From an uncultured Oscillospiraceae bacterium (GTDB lineage: Bacteria > Bacillota > Clostridia > Oscillospirales > Ruminococcaceae), in NCBI GenBank assembly GCA_900548355.1, contig URKR01000053.1, forward strand, positions 1 through 7,360: 7,360 nt of DNA, read 5' to 3'. The position numbers were made by a program, and so were the translations under genes. The notes under the pieces were generated by a model that saw nothing but the letters and a program-made list of their open reading frames with translations, was not told the origin of the DNA and ran no database searches. Every line of letters starts with the position of its first letter. The first letter of the stretch is position 1. Of the stretch, positions 1-5,581 are shown piece by piece.

Positions 1-188
1 GTCCCGGCCAGCCAGACCCGCGGGCGGATGTACCGCAGCTGCACGGCCAGCAGCCCCCACGCACCGCAGCGCGCCGGTGGCAGCGGCGGCAGGCCGGCCA
101 GAAACATCGTTTTGCGCCGCGGCGGCGGGGCGGCGAAGGCCGCGCGCAGGGCGGCCTGCTCTGGGTTTTCGTCGCGCGGGTGTCTCAT
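1..188 (-). CDS. Sigma-factor-coupled small protein, partial (possible anti-sigma factor)
   Basis: An open frame runs from an ATG at 188-186 off the left edge; 62 residues are visible without a stop. The ATG overlaps the TGA of the upstream sigma-factor gene (ATGA, 4 bp overlap). An AAAAGGAGG ribosome binding site lies 7 bases upstream, inside the end of the sigma gene, so translation is probably coupled. The visible part starts with a charged, Ala/Glu-rich N-terminus (MRHPRDENPEQ), then a basic Pro-Pro-Arg-Arg-Lys patch near residues 21-26, followed by hydrophobic stretches ending in LRYIRPRVWLAG. Genes placed this way after ECF sigma factors commonly encode a membrane-bound anti-sigma factor or regulator, and the basic-then-hydrophobic pattern fits a cytoplasmic N-terminus leading to a membrane segment. 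I recognise no named domain, so that role is inferred from position. That it is a real gene is well supported. Confidence 0.7.
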   Translation of the reverse strand, partial: MRHPRDENPEQAALRAAFAAPPPRRKTMFLAGLPPLPPARCGAWGLLAVQLRYIRPRVWLAG

Positions 189-649
189 GCAAAGTCCTCC
201 TTTTGCAGCATCGTGCGCAGCGCGGCCAGCGCCGAGCGGATGCGCCGGTGCACCGCGAAGCGGGAAAGTCCGGTCAGCGCGGCGATCTGGCCAACCGGCA
301 GGTCATTCGCGTAGCGCAAAAGCAGCAGCTCCTGCCAGTCGGCCGGCAGCTTTTCGATGGCCTGGCGCAGCGCGATGCGCTGTTCGGCCGGGGCGAAGGG
401 GTCGGGCGCGGGGTCGGTCTCCCGCAGCGGCGCGGCCGGGCGGGCGCGGCGCACGGCGTCCAGGCAGAGGTTGCGGGCGATCGTGTAGAGATAAGCCAGC
501 GCCTTGCCCTCCTCCTCATACGAGATTTGGCGGTAAAACCGCAGGAAGGTTTCCTGGGTCAGGTCCTCGGCCAGATCGGGGTCGCGCAAGCGGAAGAAGC
601 AGTAGCGGTAGATTTTGTCGTACTGGTCGCTGAGATCCAGCCAGGCCAT
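185..649 (-). CDS. ECF-type RNA polymerase sigma-70 family sigma factor
   Basis: This 154-residue protein would direct RNA polymerase to a specific promoter set. Residues about 8-72 form the sigma-70 region 2 helices: DLTQETFLRFYR (29-40) matches the region 2.1/2.2 core-binding signature, and ALAYLYTIARNLCLDAVRR (50-68) matches the -10-reading helix. A Pro/Ala-rich linker (71-88) leads to region 4 (about 93-146), whose IEKLPADWQELLLLRY and helix-turn-helix around 118-140 should read the -35 element. There is no sigma-1.1 or sigma-3 domain, and the length fits ECF sigma factors. I start at the ATG at 649-647 because GGGGGGAG lies 7 bases upstream and the protein then begins directly in region 2; the open frame extends to 835 but that extension resembles no sigma factor. 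The gene overlaps its downstream neighbour by 4 bp, as expected for a sigma/regulator pair. Its regulon cannot be told from this window. Confidence 0.92.
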   Translation of the reverse strand: MAWLDLSDQYDKIYRYCFFRLRDPDLAEDLTQETFLRFYRQISYEEEGKALAYLYTIARNLCLDAVRRARPAAPLRETDPAPDPFAPAEQRIALRQAIEKLPADWQELLLLRYANDLPVGQIAALTGLSRFAVHRRIRSALAALRTMLQKEDFA

Positions 650-671
650 GCGCTTCTCCCCCCTTTCGCCG

Positions 672-683
672 CTGTGTACACAG
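672..683. repeat. Perfect 12-bp palindrome in the sigma-factor leader (possible operator)
   Basis: CTGTGTACACAG is a perfect palindrome 23 bases upstream of the sigma-factor start. On the minus strand it directly follows a TATACT box (682-687) and precedes the ribosome binding site. A palindrome here could be a repressor site or a small RNA hairpin. No regulator is identified. Confidence 0.4.
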
Positions 684-715
684 TATAACGCCGCAGGACG
701 GTGCGATGTGCGGCG

Positions 716-739
716 GACGGATAAAAAAGTCGGATTGCA
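716..739 (-). promoter_or_regulatory. Candidate ECF-type promoter for the sigma-factor operon
   Basis: Read on the minus strand, TGCAAT (739-734) is followed after 14 bases, including a T-run, by CGTC (719-716). This resembles the TGAAAC / CGTA layout of SigW-type ECF promoters, where the gap is usually about 16, so it is a loose match. Transcription from it would leave a leader of about 60 bases before the sigma-factor start. An alternative housekeeping -10 box, TATACT at 687-682, has no good -35 partner. ECF sigma factors often drive their own operon, which makes the first candidate attractive but unproven. Confidence 0.3.
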
Positions 740-792
740 GCGGACAGCCGGCCCGATGCGAGCAGCCCCCCCTGCGCACCGTGTGCATACGC

Positions 793-827
793 AAAACCGC
801 CCCCGCCTTATCCTCAAGGCAGGGGCG
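793..827 (-). terminator. Intrinsic terminator of the treP-treC operon
   Basis: Arms at 798-809 and 816-827 form a 12-bp GC-rich stem around a 6-base loop; the one non-Watson-Crick position becomes a G-U pair in the minus-strand RNA. The minus strand continues with GTTTTGCG, a short U-rich tail. The stem begins 21 bases after the treC stop codon, the expected place for the operon's 3' end. Confidence 0.8.
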
Positions 828-848
828 ATTCTCAATTCACATTCCGTT

Positions 849-2495
849 TCAGCCGCGCAGCAGAATCATCGATTCATACGGCCGCAGGTCGAGGGTATCG
901 GCCGGGGCGGCGTCGGGGTAGTTGGCCAGCAGCACACGGCAGCCGGCGAGAGGTTCAGGCGAAACCCAGCGGCAGGGCTTCGGGTAAAAGTTCGAGATGC
1001 AATACAGCTCCTGCCCCTGCCACCGCCGGCGGTAGGCCAGCACCTGGGGGTGGTGCTCATCGAGCGGGGCAAAGTCACCCAGCGCGATCACATCATACTG
1101 CTTGCGCAGTGCAACGAGGGCGCGGTAATGCGCCAGGATTGAATCCGGATCGTTGAGCTGGCTTTCGGCGTTGATCGTCACATAATTCGGGTTGACGCCG
1201 ATCCAGGGCGTACCGGCCGTGAAGCCGCCGTTTTCCCCGGCTGTCCACTGCATCGGGGTGCGGGCGTTATCGCGGGAGTGCACCTTCAAAATATTGTAGG
1301 CGCTTTCTTCGCTCATCCCCTTGTCGCGCAGGATCTCGAAATTGTTCAGGCTCTCGACATCGCGGTACTGCGAAAGATCCGTGAAGTTCGCGTTGGTCAT
1401 GCCAAGTTCTTCGCCCTGGTAGATATACGGGGTGCCGCGCATACAGTGGATGACATTGGCAAGCATCTTGGCGCTCTGTTTCCAGTATTCGCCTTCATCG
1501 CCAAAGCGGGAGACAACCCGCGGCTGGTCATGGTTGTCCCAGAACAGGGCGTTCCATGCGTTGTGGGCGGCCATGCCCTGCTGCCAGCTGAACAGAATCT
1601 GCTTGAGCTTGCCGAAATCGGTCGGCACAAGCACCCACTTCTCGTTGCCCATAAAATCCACCTTGAGATGGTGGAAGGAAAAAACCATCGTCAGCTCATG
1701 GCTGTCGGTGCCGGCATAGCGGAAGCAGTTTTCCATGGAGGTTGAAGACATTTCCCCCACCGTGAGGAAGCCTTCCTGCCGGCCGAAGGTTTCCTCGTTG
1801 AGCTCGCGCAGATATTCATGCACGCGGGGGCCGTCGGTGTAAAAGCGGCGGCCGTCGCCCTGGTCGTCATCGGAATAGGCGCCTTTGCTGATCAGGTTGA
1901 TCACGTCAAACCGGAAGCCGCGCACCCCTTTGCCGATCCAGAACCGCAGCACATCCCGCACCTCGCGGCGCACGGCCGGGTTTTCCCAGTTGAGGTCAGC
2001 CTGTGTCTTGTCAAACAGGTGCAGATAATACTCGTCAAACTGGGGCAGATACTCCCAGGCGCTGCCGCCGAACTTGCTTTGCCAGTTGGTGGGCGGGGCG
2101 CCGTCCGGCTTGCCCTTTTTGAAGATATAGTACTCTTTGTACACAGGGTCTCCGGCCATCGCCTTTTTGAACCACTCGTGTTCGGTCGAAGTGTGGTTAA
2201 AAACCATATCGAGCATCAGCCCGATGCCGCGCGCGGCTGCCTCGCGGGAGAGTTCCTCAAAATCCGCCATCGTACCGTAACGCGGGTCGATGTTGCGGTA
2301 ATCGGCCACATCGTAGCCGTTGTCGTTCTGGGGGGAGACAAAGAACGGGGTCAGCCAGAGATAATCGACGCCGAGGTTTTTGAGATAGTCGAGCTTCCGC
2401 GTCACGCCGCGCAGCTCGCCAAAACCGTCTCCGTTGGTGTCCAGAAAGGATTTCGGATAGATCTGGTAGACGGTTGCGTGCTTGAAATCAGTCAT
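849..2495 (-). CDS. treC: Alpha,alpha-phosphotrehalase (trehalose-6-phosphate hydrolase)
   Basis: A cytoplasmic GH13 enzyme that splits trehalose-6-phosphate into glucose and glucose-6-phosphate (548 residues, normal length for TreC/TreA). The N-terminal YQIYPKSFLDTNGDGFGEL (residues 10-28) carries the DTNGDG calcium-loop motif of the oligo-1,6-glucosidase/phosphotrehalase branch. The GH13 conserved blocks are in order: DMVFNH (96-101), GFRFD with nucleophile Asp197, GE with acid/base Glu248, and NHD with stabilising Asp323 in WDNHDQPRVVSR. ARTPMQW and GTPYIYQGEELGM are also typical of this branch. The C-terminal beta domain ends near YESMILLRG. The ATG at 2495-2493 has GGAGG 5 bases upstream and starts the family N-terminus (MTDFKHATVYQIYP). 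It follows treP by 33 bp, with no terminator seen between, so the two are co-transcribed. B. subtilis calls the equivalent gene treA; an oligo-1,6-glucosidase is the main alternative, but pairing with a trehalose PTS settles it. All catalytic residues are intact. Confidence 0.96.
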   Translation of the reverse strand: MTDFKHATVYQIYPKSFLDTNGDGFGELRGVTRKLDYLKNLGVDYLWLTPFFVSPQNDNGYDVADYRNIDPRYGTMADFEELSREAAARGIGLMLDMVFNHTSTEHEWFKKAMAGDPVYKEYYIFKKGKPDGAPPTNWQSKFGGSAWEYLPQFDEYYLHLFDKTQADLNWENPAVRREVRDVLRFWIGKGVRGFRFDVINLISKGAYSDDDQGDGRRFYTDGPRVHEYLRELNEETFGRQEGFLTVGEMSSTSMENCFRYAGTDSHELTMVFSFHHLKVDFMGNEKWVLVPTDFGKLKQILFSWQQGMAAHNAWNALFWDNHDQPRVVSRFGDEGEYWKQSAKMLANVIHCMRGTPYIYQGEELGMTNANFTDLSQYRDVESLNNFEILRDKGMSEESAYNILKVHSRDNARTPMQWTAGENGGFTAGTPWIGVNPNYVTINAESQLNDPDSILAHYRALVALRKQYDVIALGDFAPLDEHHPQVLAYRRRWQGQELYCISNFYPKPCRWVSPEPLAGCRVLLANYPDAAPADTLDLRPYESMILLRG

Positions 2496-2528
2496 ACGTT
2501 CCTCCGTTTTCCCGCAGGCTGGCTGCGC

Positions 2529-4487
2529 TTAAAACTGCATGACGGCGGTCTCGCCGGCCTTGGCCTCCATGCCGGTCGTAAAGGTCGGGCTGGTATCGCC
2601 GGGATCGCTGACGACAAAGGCCGTGATGATCGGGTGCCCGGCCGCCTTGATTTTTTCAGGGTCAAAGGTGATGAGCGGGTCACCCGTGTGCACGCGCTGG
2701 CCCTCCCGGATGTGGTAGACAAAGCCGTCGCCCTTCATCTCAACGGTATCCATACCGACATGAATCAGCAGCTCGGCGCCATTGTCAAGCCGAAGGCCAA
2801 CCGCATGGCGGCTTTCCTCCATCACGGTCGATACAACCGCATCCGCCGGGGCCACAACGGTGTTGGAGGTCGGGTCTATGCCGACGCCCTCGCCGAGGAT
2901 GCCCTGCGAAAAGACCTCGTCCGGGACTTCCTCAATCGGCAGGATCTTGCCGGACAGCGGTGCCTTGACCGTGATGGCCTGCGCCGCCGGGGCCTCTTCG
3001 GCCCGGGGCGCCGGGGCGGCTTCTGCGGCCGGGGCGGGTTCCGCAGCGGCTGGGGCGGCCTCTTCGCCAAGGCGGTCTTCGGCTGCAAGCCGAACCTTGC
3101 CAACCGCAAGGGTGAGCACAAACGGAATCACAATAGCCGCCAGCATGGCGATCAGGAAGCTGACCCAGTACTGCGGCATGATCGAAAGGATGCCCGGCAA
3201 ACCGCCGACGCCGATTGAGTAAGCCGTGACGCCGGTGCCGATCGAGATAACCGCCGCCACGCCGGAGCCGATCATTCCGCAGACAAGCGGGAAACCGTAC
3301 TTGAGGTTGACGCCGAAGAGCGCCGGCTCGGTAACGCCAAGGTAGCAGGAGATGCAGGCCGGCACATTGACCTGCTGGGCGCGCTCATTCTTCTTTTGCA
3401 GCACGCTCATCGCAAGCACCGCAGAGCCCTGGGCAATGTTGGAAAGGGCGATCATCGGCCAGAGGTTTGTGCCGCCGAAGGAGTTGACCAGCTGAGAGTC
3501 GATCGCGTTGGTCATGTGGTGCAGGCCGGTCATGACCAGCGGCGCATACACCAGGCCGAAGATGGCGGCAAAGAGCCACTTGACGTTGGAGTTCAGACCC
3601 ATATTGACAACCGCTGCAATCGCATCGCCGATGCGCCAGCCGATCGGGCCGACGACGGTGTGGGCGATGATGACGGCCGGCACAAGCGAGCAGAACGGCA
3701 CAACGATCATGCTGACCACTTCGGGGCAATGCTTTTTGAAGAACTTTTCAAGAAAGACAAGCACAAAGCCCGCCAGCATCGCCGCGATAACCTGGCCCTG
3801 GTAGCCGATCATCTGCACCTGGATAAAGCCGAAATCCCAAACCGGGATTTCCTCTGCCGTTGCCACCGAGAAACCGTTGAGCAGCTGGGGCGAAACCAGC
3901 GTCAAACCCAGGATGATACCCAGGATCTGGGTTGTGCCCATCTTTTTGGTGATCGACCAGACAATGCCGACCGGCAGCATGTGGAAAACCGCCTCGCCGA
4001 TCAGCCAGAGGAAGCTGTACATGCCGTTCCAGAAGGTCGATACATCGGCCAGGCTCTGGGTGCCGCCGTTAAAGAAGTTGATTTCACCGATCACATTGCG
4101 GAACCCCAGGATCAAGCCGCCGCAGATCAGCGCGGGAATCAGCGGGGCAAAGATTTCGCCCAGCGTGCCCATGATGCGCTGAATCAGCGACTGATTTGTC
4201 TTGGCCGCCGCCTTGACAGCGTCCTTGCTGACGCCCTCAATGCCGGCAAAAGCGGTGAATTCATTGTAAAAGTTGGCCACATCGTTGCCGATGATCACCT
4301 GGAACTGCCCGGCCTGGGTAAACGTTCCCTTTACCGAAGCCAGCCTTTCAATCTGCTTGACCTCGGCCTTGGCGGGGTCCGCCAGCACAAACCGCATACG
4401 GGTCATGCAGTGGGAGACCGCCTGGATGTTTTCTTTTCCGCCGACCAGGCGCAAAAGCGCCTGAACGTCGTCCTGGTACTTGCCCAT
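2529..4487 (-). CDS. treP: PTS trehalose-specific permease, EIIBCA fusion
   Basis: Membrane permease that imports trehalose and phosphorylates it to trehalose-6-phosphate (652 residues). The EIIB domain (about 1-80) has the phosphorylated cysteine at Cys27 in AVSHCMTRMRF. The EIIC membrane domain (about 105-465) has many hydrophobic segments and the conserved GVTEPALFGVNLKYGFP (384-400) of glucose-superfamily EIIC proteins. An Ala/Pro/Glu-rich flexible linker (about 474-503) leads to a C-terminal glucose-type EIIA domain (about 505-648), with the phosphorylated histidine His576 in ELLIHVGMDTV and the paired His561, 15 residues apart as in the E. coli glucose EIIA. B. subtilis TreP lacks EIIA; here the enzyme carries its own and needs only EI and HPr. 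The ATG at 4487-4485 is supported by AAGGAGG 8 bases upstream. It is first in the operon, transcribed from the divergent region shared with treR. The trehalose assignment rests on the treC and treR neighbours. Confidence 0.95.
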   Translation of the reverse strand: MGKYQDDVQALLRLVGGKENIQAVSHCMTRMRFVLADPAKAEVKQIERLASVKGTFTQAGQFQVIIGNDVANFYNEFTAFAGIEGVSKDAVKAAAKTNQSLIQRIMGTLGEIFAPLIPALICGGLILGFRNVIGEINFFNGGTQSLADVSTFWNGMYSFLWLIGEAVFHMLPVGIVWSITKKMGTTQILGIILGLTLVSPQLLNGFSVATAEEIPVWDFGFIQVQMIGYQGQVIAAMLAGFVLVFLEKFFKKHCPEVVSMIVVPFCSLVPAVIIAHTVVGPIGWRIGDAIAAVVNMGLNSNVKWLFAAIFGLVYAPLVMTGLHHMTNAIDSQLVNSFGGTNLWPMIALSNIAQGSAVLAMSVLQKKNERAQQVNVPACISCYLGVTEPALFGVNLKYGFPLVCGMIGSGVAAVISIGTGVTAYSIGVGGLPGILSIMPQYWVSFLIAMLAAIVIPFVLTLAVGKVRLAAEDRLGEEAAPAAAEPAPAAEAAPAPRAEEAPAAQAITVKAPLSGKILPIEEVPDEVFSQGILGEGVGIDPTSNTVVAPADAVVSTVMEESRHAVGLRLDNGAELLIHVGMDTVEMKGDGFVYHIREGQRVHTGDPLITFDPEKIKAAGHPIITAFVVSDPGDTSPTFTTGMEAKAGETAVMQF

Positions 4488-4516
4488 TCACGTTTCCTCC
4501 TTGAACCAAATCCGGT

Positions 4517-4539
4517 GGGCGCACAGCGCTGCAGCGCCC
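4517..4539 (-). other. Hairpin in the treP mRNA leader
   Basis: GGGCGC (4517-4522) pairs with GCGCCC (4534-4539), and a 12-bp palindrome GCGCTGCAGCGC (4526-4537) overlaps it, so two alternative folds are possible. It lies between the treP start of transcription and its ribosome binding site. No U-run follows on the minus strand, so it is not a terminator. It may affect mRNA stability or be incidental in GC-rich DNA. Confidence 0.4.
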
Positions 4540-4549
4540 GAATGTCTTT

Positions 4550-4578
4550 ATGATACTCAACTTGTTTAGACAAGTCAA
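4550..4578 (-). promoter_or_regulatory. Promoter of treP-treC
   Basis: On the minus strand, -35 TTGACT (4578-4573) and -10 TATCAT (4555-4550) are separated by 17 bases, a near-consensus housekeeping promoter. The spacer is almost filled by the TreR operator-like palindrome, so repressor binding would exclude RNA polymerase. The predicted start near 4543 gives a leader of about 55 bases to the treP ATG. Confidence 0.85.
4560..4575. promoter_or_regulatory. TreR operator O1, within the treP promoter spacer
   Basis: ACTTGT-TTAG-ACAAGT is a perfect inverted repeat with 6-bp arms. Its core TTGTTTAGACAA (4562-4573) differs at only two bases from the second copy at 4683-4694 and fits the TTGTATATACAA pattern known for B. 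subtilis TreR. It overlaps the treP -35 box and spacer. Binding by the adjacent treR product is inferred. Confidence 0.8.
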
Positions 4579-4603
4579 TCGGATCTTTCCATAAAAATCA
4601 TAC

Positions 4604-4614
4604 CCAAACTTTGG
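4604..4614. repeat. Palindrome between the divergent promoters
   Basis: CCAAA-C-TTTGG is an 11-bp inverted repeat around one central base, upstream of both the treP and treR promoters. It does not match the TreR operator or a CcpA cre site. It could bind another regulator or be chance. Confidence 0.25.
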
Positions 4615-4637
4615 TTATTTTAACGTGCCTTTTTCGG

Positions 4638-4667
4638 TTGACAGCCGCTTGCCCGCAGTGGTATAGT
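4638..4667 (+). promoter_or_regulatory. Promoter of treR
   Basis: Consensus -35 TTGACA (4638-4643) and -10 TATAGT (4662-4667) are 18 bases apart, with a TG at 4659-4660 forming an extended -10. The predicted start is near 4674, followed by the second operator and an AAGGAGG ribosome binding site at 4702-4708. Confidence 0.85.
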
Positions 4668-4682
4668 CCTGTATTGGGGGAA

Positions 4683-4694
4683 TTGTTCAAACAA
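4683..4694. promoter_or_regulatory. TreR operator O2, downstream of the treR promoter
   Basis: TTGTTCAAACAA (arms TTGTT and AACAA around CA) matches the core of O1 at 10 of 12 bases. It lies about 10 bases after the predicted treR transcription start and before its ribosome binding site. A repressor bound here would block early elongation, which would give negative autoregulation. The operator centres are 121 bp apart. Confidence 0.75.
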
Positions 4695-4713
4695 GTCCCG
4701 CAAGGAGGCCCGC

Positions 4714-5463
4714 ATGCCACAGCAAAAGTTTCTTGCTATTTACAAAACGCTCAAGTCCCGCATCGAGGCCGGCGCCTACCCGGTCGGCCAGCTGCTGCCC
4801 AGCGAAAACGCCCTGCTGGCGGAGTTTGGCTGTTCGCGCAACACCGTGCGCCGCGCCATAGCCGGTCTTGTGCGGGACGGCTATGTCCAAACCCGCCAGG
4901 GGCGCGGGGTTTCCAACATCTTCCAGCCGATTGAGCCCTCTTCCTACAAAATGGGCACCATTGAATCGTTTGCCGAAACCGCCCGCCGTACCCACCAGCA
5001 GGCCAGCACCAGGGTTGTGCGGTTTGAATTGTGCACGGCCGATGCCGCGCTGGCCCGGCGCACAGGCTTTGAGCCGGGCGCCGAATTGTACTATATCCAG
5101 CGCGTTCACTGCATCAACGGCGCGGCGCAGATCTTCAACCACAACTTTTTCCGCGCCAGCTGCACGCCCGGCCTGACCCCTGAAATTGCCGCGGGTTCCA
5201 TCTACCGCTATCTGGAAAATACCCTGGGCATGTCGATTGTGACAAGCAAGCGCACAATCACAGTCGAAAAAGCCACCGCGCTCGACCGCGCCTGGATCGA
5301 CCTGGGGGAGTATAACTGCCTGGCGGTTATGACCAGCCAGACCTATAACAGCGAAGGCATCCTGTTTGAACATACCGAATCCCGCCACCATCCCGCCATC
5401 TTCCGCTTTCAGGACAACGCGGTTCGCCCGGCGCGCCGCCCCGATCAGGACGGCGGCGCCTGA
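4714..5463 (+). CDS. treR: Trehalose operon repressor, GntR/HutC family
   Basis: DNA-binding repressor of 249 residues. Residues about 5-70 form a GntR winged helix: the signature LPSENALLAEFGCSRNTVRRAI (28-49) is followed by the wing GLVRDGYVQTRQGRGVSNIF (51-70). Residues about 90-232 form a UTRA effector domain of the HutC subfamily, ending in YNSEGILFEHTESRHHPAIFRF. In characterised TreR proteins this domain binds trehalose-6-phosphate, which releases the repressor. The ATG at 4714 has AAGGAGG 5 bases upstream and starts the family N-terminus. The gene diverges from treP-treC and shares a 226-bp control region holding two matching operators, which supports the TreR name over other HutC-type regulators. 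The C-terminal tail after about 233 is Arg/Pro/Asp-rich and probably disordered. The effector is inferred from family and context. Confidence 0.93.
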   Translation: MPQQKFLAIYKTLKSRIEAGAYPVGQLLPSENALLAEFGCSRNTVRRAIAGLVRDGYVQTRQGRGVSNIFQPIEPSSYKMGTIESFAETARRTHQQASTRVVRFELCTADAALARRTGFEPGAELYYIQRVHCINGAAQIFNHNFFRASCTPGLTPEIAAGSIYRYLENTLGMSIVTSKRTITVEKATALDRAWIDLGEYNCLAVMTSQTYNSEGILFEHTESRHHPAIFRFQDNAVRPARRPDQDGGA

Positions 5464-5480
5464 CCCGCCCTTGCATCTGC

Positions 5481-5507
5481 CGCCAAAATCGCCAAAATCG
5501 CCAAAAT
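5481..5507. repeat. Three tandem copies of a 9-bp repeat
   Basis: CGCCAAAAT occurs three times head to tail without a mismatch, in the noncoding stretch 18 bases after the treR stop codon and just before the terminator stem. On the minus strand it lies after the terminator's U-rich tail. It looks like a slippage-prone microrepeat; no function is apparent. Confidence 0.8.
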
Positions 5508-5513
5508 AAAAAG

Positions 5514-5555
5514 CTGCCAAAGACAAAGCTGTCCTTGGCAGTTTTTCTTTGGCAG
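5514..5555. terminator. Two-way intrinsic terminator between treR and the integrase-like gene
   Basis: Arms 5514-5525 and 5530-5541 form a 12-bp stem with one mismatch and a 4-base loop, followed on the plus strand by TTTTTCTTT. A second right arm, CTTTGGCAG (5547-5555), is a perfect 9-bp complement of 5514-5522 and is also followed by T-rich sequence (TTCTTTCTTT). On the minus strand the stem is followed by CTTTTTATTTT. It can therefore end treR transcripts on the plus strand and transcripts of the convergent integrase-like gene on the minus strand. Confidence 0.88.
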
Positions 5556-5581
5556 TTCTTTCTTTGTGGACGAACCCGGTT

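Noticed and set aside
650..835. N-terminal extension of the sigma factor
   Set aside because: The extra residues are unlike any sigma factor and cover the likely promoter and palindrome; the ATG at 649 has a good ribosome binding site.
1818..3218. Long plus-strand open frame of 466 codons opposite treC and treP
   Set aside because: It is antisense to two clear enzymes, shows no recognisable domain, spans two real genes and their gap, and is explained by GC-rich codon use on the opposite strand.
3396..4553. Plus-strand open frame of 385 codons opposite treP
   Set aside because: Shadow of treP: rich in Asp, His, Gln and Arg as expected from reverse reading of membrane codons, and it runs through the treP promoter region.
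4488..4713. CcpA cre site in the tre control region
   Set aside because: No stretch matches TGWAANCGNTNWCA well on either strand; the inverted repeats found are of TreR type or unassigned.
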